A program made the translations under genes and the position numbers. Positions 1 to 7,982 of a stretch of DNA of 64,000 nucleotides are shown here, piece after piece. The stretch covers positions 84,471-148,470 of the forward strand of contig JAQWBM010000001.1 of NCBI GenBank assembly GCA_028706405.1, in the 5' to 3' direction. Position 1 is the first letter of the stretch. Each line of letters begins with the position of its first letter. The notes under the pieces are model-generated. The model was not told the origin of the DNA. It searched no databases and saw only the letters and a program-made list of their open reading frames with translations. The stretch is from Eubacteriales bacterium. GTDB lineage: Bacteria; Bacillota; Clostridia; Peptostreptococcales; Anaerovoracaceae.

Positions 1-192
1 GACAAAGATACTGTTTACAATGTTATAAAGAGAATGGATGATCATGGAAAACATCGCCGGGAGCGACATGTTTATCATCAGCCTCCCAACAGGCATGGTT
101 CCCATTTTATTTGATTCAGCCGTATTATTTTTTGATTCATTCAATTTTAAATCATGATGTTCTTTTTTAAACTCGTTCTTTAACTGGTTCAT
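1..192 (-). CDS. MATE-family efflux transporter, N-terminal fragment
   Basis: The reading frame starts at an ATG at 192 and runs off the left edge, so 64 residues are visible. A good ribosome binding site (CAGGAG) lies 11 bases upstream. The N-terminus is a polar cytoplasmic tail of about 30 residues. It is followed by MGTMPVGRLMINMSLPAMFS and a hydrophobic stretch ending NIVNSIFV, which is the typical first helix of Na+- or H+-driven MATE multidrug exporters in Clostridia. The gene lies downstream of the rnpB terminator and so probably has its own promoter. An imperfect ATAC/GTAT dyad around 260-282 could be an operator, but that is a guess. The substrate cannot be inferred. Confidence 0.8.
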   Translation of the reverse strand, partial: MNQLKNEFKKEHHDLKLNESKNNTAESNKMGTMPVGRLMINMSLPAMFSMIIHSLYNIVNSIFV

Positions 193-330
193 TGGATCCG
201 GGTCTCCTGTTTTTTTACAACTTAATTGTAGATGATTGTATCACAAGAAATAAAATAATACTATATACCTTATACCGTATTTTTTTCCGGAAGCCTGATT
301 TTTTCGGAATCATTGTAGTATATTGGAATG

Positions 331-366
331 AAAAAAATGAGACCTGCTGAATCGATTCAGCAGGTC
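331..366 (-). terminator. Rho-independent terminator of rnpB
   Basis: A perfect 26-base palindrome occupies 341-366 (arms GACCTGCTGAATC and GATTCAGCAGGTC). On the minus strand it is followed by TCA and seven T. It lies just after the 3' end of the RNase P RNA. Confidence 0.85.
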
Positions 367-379
367 ATCATTTGTTATG

Positions 380-850
380 TAGTGTGAGCAAGCCTGTAAG
401 CCGAGTTCTGTATTAGACAATCATCTATCTAGGCATACCGTCACCGATACGCTCGTGCGACCTACCTACCGGGAAGCGACGGACCGCCGCCTTTAAGGCA
501 CTATGCCACTTGGGCAATTACCTCCCTGCTTGGTCTTGCTCCGGGTGGGGTTTGCACGGCCAGCATGTTACCATACTGCCGGTGAGCTCTTACCTCACCA
601 TTTCAACCTTACCTCAGCTTAGTACTCTCTAACCCTAAAAAGTTTACATCTGCTTTCCTATTTTCCCAATTGCTGCTTTGTAACAACATTTAGGAGTTAC
701 AGAGTACTAAGCTGATAGGCGGTGTGTTTCTGTTGCACTTTCCTTAAAGTCACCTTCACCAGACGTTATCTGGCACCCTTGCCCTATGGAGCTCGGACTT
801 TCCTCGTGAATGTCAAAGCATCCACGCGATTGTCTGGCTTACTCACACTA
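380..850 (-). ncRNA. rnpB: RNase P RNA, catalytic subunit
   Basis: This is the ribozyme that removes 5' leaders from precursor tRNAs, working with RnpA. On the minus strand the 5' and 3' ends form helix P1 (TAGTGTGAGTAAGCC with GGCTTGCTCACACTA). The conserved core GAGGAAAGTCC is at 795-805 and the universal 3' segment ACAGAACTCGGCTTACAGGC at 392-411. The GTGCAACAGAAA and ACCGCC elements are also present. P12 is unusually extended: a perfect 15-bp helix formed by 614-628 and 701-715 closes a 72-base apical insertion. A promoter sits immediately upstream, inside the 3' end of the Nif3-like gene, and a strong terminator follows. The total of about 471 nucleotides is longer than typical, mainly because of the P12 extension. 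Confidence 0.96.
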
Positions 851-852
851 GC

Positions 853-881
853 ATTATATCATATTTGAAAATGGATTTGAA
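853..881 (-). promoter_or_regulatory. Candidate promoter of rnpB
   Basis: On the minus strand a perfect -10 TATAAT (853-858) lies 17 bases from a weak -35 TTCAAA (876-881). This places transcription start at about 847, matching the 5' end of the RNase P RNA. The -35 lies within the last codons of the Nif3-like gene. Confidence 0.65.
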
Positions 882-1669
882 ACAATTTCCGATTCTAATA
901 CCTGGATTTTTGTTCCTACGTTTTTTCTTAATTTATCAGCAAAATTTTCTGCAAATATATGTTCCGTACCGTAATGCCCTGCATCAATAAGGCAAACTTC
1001 CGATTCACTCGCAATCTTCGCTTGATGGTGCTTAATATCACTGGAAATAAATAAATCACATCCATTTTTTATGGCTGCGACCAGCGTATCACCACCGGCT
1101 CCGGTACATAATCCCACAGTACGAATTATTTTATTTGAATTGCCCACAGTTCTAAGCTCACCTTTAACATCCAGTGCGTTTTCGATCAATCTGCACACAG
1201 CTTCCATTGTGATAGGTTCTTGAAATTCTCCAATACGTCCCGGAGTATACTCTCGGTTCTGTTCTTTAATATACGCCCGCTTATTGTTGATTTTTCTAAC
1301 TCTTGATAAACCTATAAGTTCAGCCATATATTCATTGTTCCCGCCAAAAGCCTCATCAAAGGTTGTATGTGCGGAGTAAACGGATATATCTGCTTTAACG
1401 AGATCAATAATATAATTACCAATGATATCATTATTATCTACCAGGTCTATTTTATTGAAAAGCAATGGATGATGCGTAATTATAAAGTCAACCCCCTTCA
1501 TCATTGCCTCGGCAATAATACTTTTGTTGATTTCCAAGGCCACTAAAACCCGGCTGACCTCATCGTTTCCCATGTTGATCTGCATACCGCAGTTATCCCA
1601 TTCTTCCTCCAACTCCCTGGGTGCTATCATCTCGATTTCTGCTATAAGCTCACTCATACTCATACTCAT
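854..1669 (-). CDS. Nif3-like dinuclear metal center protein
   Basis: This is a 271-residue member of the NIF3/DUF34 family, hexameric cytosolic proteins with a two-metal site that are often annotated as GTP cyclohydrolase I type 2-like. The physiological reaction is still unsettled. Visible hallmarks are THHPLLF near residue 66 (metal-binding histidines), SAHTTFD near residue 100, and a C-terminal DAGHYGTEHIF with further metal ligands. The length matches the short form without the central PII-like insert. The start at 1669 has AGAGGAG upstream. It overlaps the end of trmK by 20 bases, so the repeated GAGTATGAGTATGAGTGAG encodes both the trmK tail and MSMSMS. The trmK-nif3 pairing is conserved in Firmicutes. 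Confidence 0.9.
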   Translation of the reverse strand: MSMSMSELIAEIEMIAPRELEEEWDNCGMQINMGNDEVSRVLVALEINKSIIAEAMMKGVDFIITHHPLLFNKIDLVDNNDIIGNYIIDLVKADISVYSAHTTFDEAFGGNNEYMAELIGLSRVRKINNKRAYIKEQNREYTPGRIGEFQEPITMEAVCRLIENALDVKGELRTVGNSNKIIRTVGLCTGAGGDTLVAAIKNGCDLFISSDIKHHQAKIASESEVCLIDAGHYGTEHIFAENFADKLRKNVGTKIQVLESEIVSNPFSNMI

Positions 1670-2423
1670 TTGTCATACTCCTCTTTAGATACTTCCTTAA
1701 TGATTTGACTCTATCCTCTGATAATTTTACCTTTTTTGACTTGTCTGTTTTTGCGCCGGTCTTTAAACTGTTTAGTATATTTAATTCTATTTTAATCTTA
1801 TTTTCGATAAATTCAACCAATAAAGGCTCTTTTTTTACAAAAAGTATCGGGCTTATCTCTAAATCCATGTCGTAATATTCTTTGTTCATATGATAATTTA
1901 CCTTTGAAACAAAGGCATTATAAGATTCCGCCTCTTCACTTCGGTTTTCAGAAACTGCAGAAATAATTTCGCAAATATATTTTCCTTCCCGTACCAGTTT
2001 CTCATCAGTAATGACAAACCCGTTGTCAAGAAGCCAAGCTCTCAGACTTTTCTGTGCGTTTCTTGGCTGCAATATGTATCTCTTGAAGCTATTTGTCCTG
2101 TTTATGTCTTCAGCAAGAATATCCGAAATCACAATTCCGCCCATACCTGCAATCACGACCGCGTCTACCTCGCCATATTCCAGCGTTTGCAGTCCATTTC
2201 CGATTCGGAGGTCGAACCTTTGGTCAGGAAAATATTTTGCAATGTTTGCCTCAGCTTTCTTCAGAGGACCTACTTTGACATCGCTTAGTATAACGTTTGG
2301 GCTTTTGCCCGCCTCCCATAATGACATGGGGAGAAATCCATGGTCCGTTCCTATATCGGCAACCGTTTCGCCTTGATAAATCAATTCTTCAATTGCCTTC
2401 AGTCTGTCAGAAAGTTTTATCAT
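1650..2423 (-). CDS. trmK: tRNA (adenine-22 N1)-methyltransferase TrmK
   Basis: TrmK methylates N1 of A22 in the D-loop region of bacterial tRNAs using S-adenosylmethionine. The N-terminal Rossmann fold carries ADIGTDHGFLP (SAM motif I), VVIAGMGG (motif IV region) and LQPRNAQ, all typical of the family. The C-terminal half is a charged helical region. The open frame extends upstream to 2540, but the start at 2423 (MIKLSDRL) is chosen because AGGAG lies 10 bases before it and homologs begin there, giving 257 residues. The gene lies downstream of dnaG-rpoD as in Bacillus, but here the inverted acyltransferase separates it from rpoD, so it needs its own promoter in the divergent gap 2424-2561. 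Confidence 0.93.
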   Translation of the reverse strand: MIKLSDRLKAIEELIYQGETVADIGTDHGFLPMSLWEAGKSPNVILSDVKVGPLKKAEANIAKYFPDQRFDLRIGNGLQTLEYGEVDAVVIAGMGGIVISDILAEDINRTNSFKRYILQPRNAQKSLRAWLLDNGFVITDEKLVREGKYICEIISAVSENRSEEAESYNAFVSKVNYHMNKEYYDMDLEISPILFVKKEPLLVEFIENKIKIELNILNSLKTGAKTDKSKKVKLSEDRVKSLRKYLKRSMTNEYEYE

Positions 2424-2561
2424 CTGAAAACTCCTGTAAGTTATGTTGTAAATAATAAAATAATAAAGTAATAATGAAAATTTGTTGATGTTAGTATATA
2501 ATAACAAAAGCTCATAAATTTTTATACTATAACTCTGCAAAGAAATGATGAGGTATTCAAA

Positions 2562-3614
2562 TTGATGTTAAAGAGAACTAAAAACCAAGCCTTAAACCAA
2601 CCTTCCGTTACCAATATAAATAGAAGCTATTTATTTGATAATTTGAAGGCTCTGATGATTTTCGTCGTAGTAAGTACGCACTATCTCAGAGCTGCCAAAG
2701 GGTTTGATGTTCCGACCTTGAGCGGCGCCACATATCTTTTGTTCATATCATTTGATATGGTTCTTTTTATCTTCATTTCAGGTTACTTCTCCAAAAATGT
2801 TGAAAAAGTCAGAAAAAATGCTTTTAAAAGCTTGCTCTTTCCATATATTGTTCTTACGGTTTTTATGTACGGAGTCCGATACGTAATTTACGGCAAAGCA
2901 ACGCTAAGTTTCATTAATCCTTCTTTGGCACTTTGGTTTCTGATTGTCATGTTTTATTATCGCTTTTTATTGAAAGATTTAATTAAAATAAAATACATAT
3001 TGCCAATCAGTATAGCGGGCTCTGTTGCCGCCGGATTGATACCTTTTTTTAACGCAAACCTGGCACTTGGCAGAGCCTTTGGGTTTCTCCCTTTCTTTAT
3101 GCTTGGCTACTTCTTTAAGCCGGAACATGTAACAAAAATCAGAAATCTGCCAAAATGGGGGATTGTATCTCTTATGATCATATTATTAGTTTACTCAGGA
3201 TTTATGGCTTACAAAGAAATATTACCGCTGTCTACCTGGTTTTTAAAATCATCCTACGAATCCATCGGTATACCGGCGCTTGCCGGTATACCGATCCGCT
3301 CTTGGATTTTGTTAACCGGCTTCGGGTGGCTTTTAGTCTTTATTAACCTGGTACCGGATAAAAAAACATGGTATTCCAGTGTTGGATTGAATACCATGTC
3401 TGTTTATGCGCTCCATTTGCCGTTTAGACACTTAATCGTAGCTTCAGGCACAGATTTTGGAGGAGGGCTTTTATCCTTTTTTGTTCCGATGCTTCTAGTG
3501 GCGGCTTCAGTATGGATATTGTCAAGACCTGTCATAGCGAGAGGATTCAACTTTGTGATTGACGGATTATACAAAGTGATCTTCTACCCCTTCATCAAAT
3601 TAAAAAGTAAATAA
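2562..3614 (+). CDS. Acyltransferase 3 family membrane protein
   Basis: This 350-residue integral membrane protein has about ten hydrophobic helices. The N-terminal YLFDNLKALMIFVVVSTHYL matches the family pattern (short polar tail, then a helix containing a conserved His, here H40). Such enzymes transfer acetyl or other acyl groups to cell-surface sugars, peptidoglycan or small molecules; the substrate is not evident. The start is either TTG at 2562 or ATG at 2565; GAGG upstream favours TTG slightly. It is a single gene on the plus strand, convergent with rpoD (15-base gap) and divergent from trmK. It therefore interrupts the conserved dnaG-rpoD-trmK order and is likely a lineage-specific insertion. 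Confidence 0.85.
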   Translation: MMLKRTKNQALNQPSVTNINRSYLFDNLKALMIFVVVSTHYLRAAKGFDVPTLSGATYLLFISFDMVLFIFISGYFSKNVEKVRKNAFKSLLFPYIVLTVFMYGVRYVIYGKATLSFINPSLALWFLIVMFYYRFLLKDLIKIKYILPISIAGSVAAGLIPFFNANLALGRAFGFLPFFMLGYFFKPEHVTKIRNLPKWGIVSLMIILLVYSGFMAYKEILPLSTWFLKSSYESIGIPALAGIPIRSWILLTGFGWLLVFINLVPDKKTWYSSVGLNTMSVYALHLPFRHLIVASGTDFGGGLLSFFVPMLLVAASVWILSRPVIARGFNFVIDGLYKVIFYPFIKLKSK

Positions 3615-3629
3615 AATACCCTTCCCTTC

Positions 3630-4760
3630 TTATTCCAAATAATCTTTTAGTTTTTTGCTTCTGCTGGGATGCCGCAGTTTTCTGAGGGCCTTGGCTTCTA
3701 TCTGCCGTATTCTTTCTCTTGTAACGTCGAAACGTCTTCCTACCTCCTCCAGTGTCCGCGCTCGTCCATCATCTAATCCAAATCTAAGCTTCAAAACTTT
3801 TTGTTCCCTGTCCGTAAGGGTATCCAAAACCTCGACAAGTTGTTCCTTCAACATTGAGAAAGCTGCAGCTTCTGCCGGTGCAGGCACATCATCATCCGGT
3901 ATAAAGTCCCCCAGATGGCTGTCTTCCTCTTCTCCGATAGGCGTTTCAAGTGAAACCGGCTCCTGAGCTATCTTTAATATTTCCCTGACCTTTTCCTCGG
4001 TAATTTCCATTTCCAAAGCGATTTCTTCAGGTGTAGGCTCTCTGCCATATTCCTGCAGCAATTGCCTCGATATTCTAATCAATTTATTTATAGTTTCCAC
4101 CATATGCACCGGGATCCTTATGGTTCTTGCCTGATCCGCAATGGAACGGGTAATCGCCTGTCTTATCCACCAGGTAGCATATGTACTGAATTTATAGCCT
4201 TTTCTCCAGTCAAATTTATCTACCGCTTTAATTAATCCTAAATTTCCTTCTTGTATCAAATCCAGAAACAGCATGCCCCTGCCAACATATCGTTTTGCTA
4301 TACTTACTACTAACCTTAAGTTTGCTTCACATATCTGCTGTTTTGCTACTTCATCTCCCAGCTCCATCCTCTTTGCCAGCTCTATTTCTTCCTCCGCCGT
4401 AAGCAGAGACACCTTACCAATCTCCTTTAAATACATTCTGACAGGATCATCGACGGCAATGCCCTTGGGCAGTGTTGCCTCAAGCTCTATTTCTCCTCCT
4501 GACTCTTTTATCTCTGAATCCGAATCTTCTTGTTCCATACTGATAATTTCAAAATCATCCGGATCTGTTTCAGATACGATTTCTATTCCCAGGGAAATAA
4601 GTGAATCATAAAAATCATCCATCTGATCTTTATCCATATCAATATTGTCCAGATAATCTGATATCTCTCTATAAGATATTGAACCTTTGGTCTTCGCTTT
4701 TTCCAATAATTCGTTTATACATTCAAATTTTTTTACTTCTTGTCCCTCTTCGTAGCTCAT
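3630..4760 (-). CDS. rpoD: RNA polymerase primary sigma factor SigA/RpoD
   Basis: This is the housekeeping sigma factor for promoter recognition. A short acidic region 1.1-like segment (residues 1-90) precedes region 1.2 ([12 protein letters not shown]). Region 2 follows ([16 protein letters not shown], then [14 protein letters not shown] for -10 recognition and melting), then region 3, then region 4 with the helix-turn-helix [20 protein letters not shown] for -35 contact. The 376-residue length is normal for Firmicutes. The ATG at 4760 is preferred over GTG at 4772 because AGGTGG is well spaced for it. It follows dnaG with a 12-base gap, the classic macromolecular-synthesis operon arrangement. 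Confidence 0.97.
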   Translation of the reverse strand: MSYEEGQEVKKFECINELLEKAKTKGSISYREISDYLDNIDMDKDQMDDFYDSLISLGIEIVSETDPDDFEIISMEQEDSDSEIKESGGEIELEATLPKGIAVDDPVRMYLKEIGKVSLLTAEEEIELAKRMELGDEVAKQQICEANLRLVVSIAKRYVGRGMLFLDLIQEGNLGLIKAVDKFDWRKGYKFSTYATWWIRQAITRSIADQARTIRIPVHMVETINKLIRISRQLLQEYGREPTPEEIALEMEITEEKVREILKIAQEPVSLETPIGEEEDSHLGDFIPDDDVPAPAEAAAFSMLKEQLVEVLDTLTDREQKVLKLRFGLDDGRARTLEEVGRRFDVTRERIRQIEAKALRKLRHPSRSKKLKDYLE

Positions 4761-4772
4761 GCAAACCACCAC

Positions 4773-6596
4773 CTACCTATCTTTGGTTTTTCCTTTCTGT
4801 ATTTTTATTATTTCGATTGTAAGGGCTTCGATTTTATCACGATCTTTTTCATCATCCAATATCGATATAAGCCGAATTAATTCCTGCTCTCGTTCAGCTG
4901 ATATATTCTCGTTGATGCTTTGTATACAATCCCGAAAAACTTGCTCTTCTTTGTCTGCCAGATGAATGTTTTCCATTATATCCTGGAGTAATCTGTTATC
5001 AGCCGTATCAAGGCTATCCTCCACTTTTTTCATATCTATCTCTTCATCCGCTTTATACACAGATTTGATTATATCGTATATCTTAAAGGCAGACGTGCTT
5101 TGAAAAATCCAATCATATGGTTTTATCCTATTCACATAGCTGCTTTTTAAAAGCATCAATTTTATCAGGTTTTTCTCAAGCATAGTCCCGAACCCGGGAT
5201 CGGTTCTTGCGGACTGACTCTCTTTCCCGGTATCCCGTACGGGCACCGTATCATATTTTTTTATATTTTCGCTATTATTATTGACATTAATTTCTAGTCT
5301 TATAGCCCCTTCGGAAATATTTGTTTCCCTGGCTATTTTTTTAATATATATCTCAGCCTCAACAGGGCTCAATTCGCCTAATATTTTGGCTGTTTCTTGT
5401 AGAAATTCAACACTTCCTTCCGTTGTATCCAGGTCCAGTCTCTGTTTTAAAAGATAAATTTTGTAATCTGCAAATGGCATTGCATTTTTAACAAGCTTTA
5501 AAAACTCTTCTTTTCCTTTATTCTTAACAAAATCATCAGGATCCTTACCATCAGAAATATGCATAACTTTTACTTTACAGCCTACTTTATGGAGAATATC
5601 CAATCCTCTTAAGGCTGCAGCCTGACCTGCTTCATCGGCATCATAGGCTAAAACCACATTATCTGAATATCGTTTCATCATTTCCGCTTGTTTTTCAGTC
5701 AATGCAGTTCCCAGCGAAGCTGACACATTCCTGATGCCGTGCTGGTAAAGAGAAATCACATCCATATAGCCTTCAACAAGTATTACATATTTTTCTTTAT
5801 TTATATCCTGTCTTGTTAAGTTTAATCCGTATAAATTGTTTTTCTTTTGAAAAATAGCGGATTCCGGAGAGTTTAAGTATTTTGGTTCCCCGGCTCCAAG
5901 AATTCTGCCACCAAAGCCAATGACCTTTCCGCGAGTATTGATTATAGGAAAAATGATTCTATTTCGATATTTATCAAAGTTTTTTCCCTTAGATTGTGAT
6001 ATTAGACCCAGTTCAACTAAAATCTGTAAATCCGTACCCTTTTTCATGAAATATTGGTAAAGGCTGTCCCATTCTTCATCTGCATAACCGATTCCAAACT
6101 TTCTAAGAATCTCCGGTTCCAGACCTCGCTTTTTCATATAATCGTACCCGGGATTTGGATTATTAAAAAATGCCCTGTAAAAAAAGGCTGCGGCTTCCCG
6201 ATTGATTTCGTATAAAGCTGTTCTGTCCCGCTCTGTTTGGAAACTTGAATATTTCATTTCTATGCCGTACTCATCACACAGCTTTTCTATCGCTCCGGGG
6301 AAATCCAGATTATTGTACCGCTGAACAAATTCAAGAACATCACCTGTCGCTCCGCATCCGAAACATGTAAAAATCTGTTTGGTGTCAGAAACAACAAAAG
6401 AAGGTGTTTTTTCATTGTGAAAAGGACAAACGCCTTTATAATTGCTCCCTGTTTTTTTGAGGAGTACATGACGTCCGATCACATCAACGATGTTGCACCT
6501 GCTTTTAATTTCATCAATTATGTTATCACGAATTCCCACACTCAATTGTCTCCGCATATTCATCACTAGTAACTTATTCGACAAAAGAAGTGTCAT
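4773..6596 (-). CDS. dnaG: DNA primase
   Basis: DnaG synthesises RNA primers at the replication fork. Visible are the CHC2 zinc-binding domain (CPFHNEKTPSF and CFGCGATGD, about residues 57-85), the primase core, the TOPRIM domain (VILVEGYMDVISL, then AYDADEAGQAA), and a C-terminal helicase-interaction region of about 150 residues. The 607-residue frame may begin upstream of the real start. The first ATG has AGGA directly abutting it, whereas starts within residues 12-19 (near GGAGACAATTGAGTGTGGG) have better spacing. The gene lies between dgt and rpoD, all on the minus strand and closely spaced. Confidence 0.96.
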   Translation of the reverse strand: MTLLLSNKLLVMNMRRQLSVGIRDNIIDEIKSRCNIVDVIGRHVLLKKTGSNYKGVCPFHNEKTPSFVVSDTKQIFTCFGCGATGDVLEFVQRYNNLDFPGAIEKLCDEYGIEMKYSSFQTERDRTALYEINREAAAFFYRAFFNNPNPGYDYMKKRGLEPEILRKFGIGYADEEWDSLYQYFMKKGTDLQILVELGLISQSKGKNFDKYRNRIIFPIINTRGKVIGFGGRILGAGEPKYLNSPESAIFQKKNNLYGLNLTRQDINKEKYVILVEGYMDVISLYQHGIRNVSASLGTALTEKQAEMMKRYSDNVVLAYDADEAGQAAALRGLDILHKVGCKVKVMHISDGKDPDDFVKNKGKEEFLKLVKNAMPFADYKIYLLKQRLDLDTTEGSVEFLQETAKILGELSPVEAEIYIKKIARETNISEGAIRLEINVNNNSENIKKYDTVPVRDTGKESQSARTDPGFGTMLEKNLIKLMLLKSSYVNRIKPYDWIFQSTSAFKIYDIIKSVYKADEEIDMKKVEDSLDTADNRLLQDIMENIHLADKEEQVFRDCIQSINENISAEREQELIRLISILDDEKDRDKIEALTIEIIKIQKGKTKDR

Positions 6597-6652
6597 TCCT
6601 TTTTTTATGGGAAATATTTTTATAACGCTTAAGCGGAAAAATCCCCGTTATA

Positions 6653-7669
6653 TTATGATTTCCATCCTTTCGGTATAAATAATGTACTGAACATATTCAA
6701 GGCATAGCGATCCGTCATGCCCGCTATGTGATCCTTCACCAATTCATCTATTCCGAATTCCTCAAGAGCACTGGCATCGGCAGGAAGTTCGTCAGAATTC
6801 TTCTTATAGTAATCATAAAGTAAAAAAATCATATTTCTAATCTTATCCAGTTCTTCATCCTTCTTAACTATCTTACTGTGATAGACGTTATCAAACATGT
6901 AGGCTCTAAGCTTTTCCATATAAAAACTGCAGTTCTCACCCATATTTATATGATCTTTTCCGTAACTGTTCTGTATTATATCGTTCACAAGAGTACTGAT
7001 TCTCGTTCTGTGATCCTGCCCTAAAACTTCTACGCAATCCTTCGGCAAATCCGCCTCACTTATAATTCCGCTGCGCAGAGCATCATCGATATCATGGTTA
7101 ATATACGCAATTCTATCACTGAATTTGACGACCCACCCTTCCAGAGTAGAGGGATTCGTTTTTCCGGTATGGTTTAAAATACCATCCTTTACTTCAAATG
7201 TCAGGTTCATTCCTCTGCCGATACTTCTTCCTGCTGATTCCAGGACTTCCACCACCCGAAGGCTTTGCAAATTGTGCTTAAAGCCGCCGGGATGTCTTTC
7301 GTTAAGAAAGCTTTCTCCATTATGTCCAAAGGGCGTATGTCCAAGGTCATGACCCATAGCTATAGCTTCTGTCAGGTCCTCATTGAGGGCAAGTGATCTT
7401 GCAATAGTTCTTGCTATCTGCGATACCTCCAAGGTATGAGTTAAACGGGTTCTGAAGTGATCGCCTTCCGGCGCAAGAAATACCTGTGTTTTATGCATGA
7501 GTCTTCGGAATGACTTTGAATGAACGATCCTGTCTCTGTCTCTCTGGTAATCCGTTCTGATCTGACATTTTGCTTCCTCATATTTTCTCCCCTTTGTTTC
7601 TGCTGCCTTCTCTGCAAAGGGCGATAAAATCTCATATTCTCTTTTTTCCAGTTCTTCCCTGAGTATCAT
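6653..7669 (-). CDS. dgt: Deoxyguanosinetriphosphate triphosphohydrolase-like protein
   Basis: This HD-domain enzyme of the dGTPase family hydrolyses dNTPs to nucleosides and triphosphate. The motifs are FRTRLTHTLEVSQIARTI (first His), HDLGHTPFGHNGE (the HD pair) and a third Asp in the KFSDRIAYINHDIDDA region. The 338 residues fit the short type common next to dnaG in Clostridia, where it presumably helps balance nucleotide pools. A good ribosome binding site (AAGGAG) precedes the ATG at 7669. A 313-base gap separates it from the catalase-like gene upstream, so it probably begins a transcription unit. Confidence 0.92.
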   Translation of the reverse strand: MILREELEKREYEILSPFAEKAAETKGRKYEEAKCQIRTDYQRDRDRIVHSKSFRRLMHKTQVFLAPEGDHFRTRLTHTLEVSQIARTIARSLALNEDLTEAIAMGHDLGHTPFGHNGESFLNERHPGGFKHNLQSLRVVEVLESAGRSIGRGMNLTFEVKDGILNHTGKTNPSTLEGWVVKFSDRIAYINHDIDDALRSGIISEADLPKDCVEVLGQDHRTRISTLVNDIIQNSYGKDHINMGENCSFYMEKLRAYMFDNVYHSKIVKKDEELDKIRNMIFLLYDYYKKNSDELPADASALEEFGIDELVKDHIAGMTDRYALNMFSTLFIPKGWKS

Positions 7670-7753
7670 TTATTATCTCCTTATTTGACGGCTTGTCAAG
7701 TTTATAGAATTCTGCTGCAAAACAATGTAAAGATATAACGAGACAAAGATATC

Positions 7754-7823
7754 CTCCACCTCTTCAGGTGGCGGGTAGAGCTTAATTTCACAGGCAATGG
7801 GGATATCCCCTGCCTCGCTGAAA
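7754..7823. repeat. Pair of adjacent hairpins in the dgt upstream gap
   Basis: The 313-base gap 7670-7982 contains no open frame. It has a hairpin with perfect arms CCACCT/AGGTGG around 7756-7771, and a longer interrupted one at 7786-7823 (TTTCA, AGGCA, GGGG pairing with CCCC, TGCCT, TGAAA around an ATAT loop). Neither is followed by a T tract, so they are not ordinary terminators. Closely spaced small hairpins occur at ends of IS200/IS605-type elements, but no transposase remains. A third weak dyad (about 7943-7975) follows the catalase-like gene. Confidence 0.45.
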
Positions 7824-7982
7824 CGCACAGATGTAAGAAAAATTTCTAAAGTCGGAATTTTTCTACTTAAGTGTTATAAATTATTTTATCGTTCTATCAT
7901 TTAATAGTAAAGAAGAATATTTTTCATTCCCAATACAGTGGGTTTTGGGTTTTGGCATTTGCCGCAACCCAAACCGCAGAAG

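Noticed and set aside
2093..2376. Plus-strand open frames opposite trmK.
   Set aside because: They are antisense shadows of a well-conserved methyltransferase, without a ribosome binding site or recognisable product.
7690..7760. A TTGACA-like box with ATAATA 17 bases on, directly before dgt.
   Set aside because: The -10 would overlap the start codon and give a leaderless truncated message; the fit looks coincidental.
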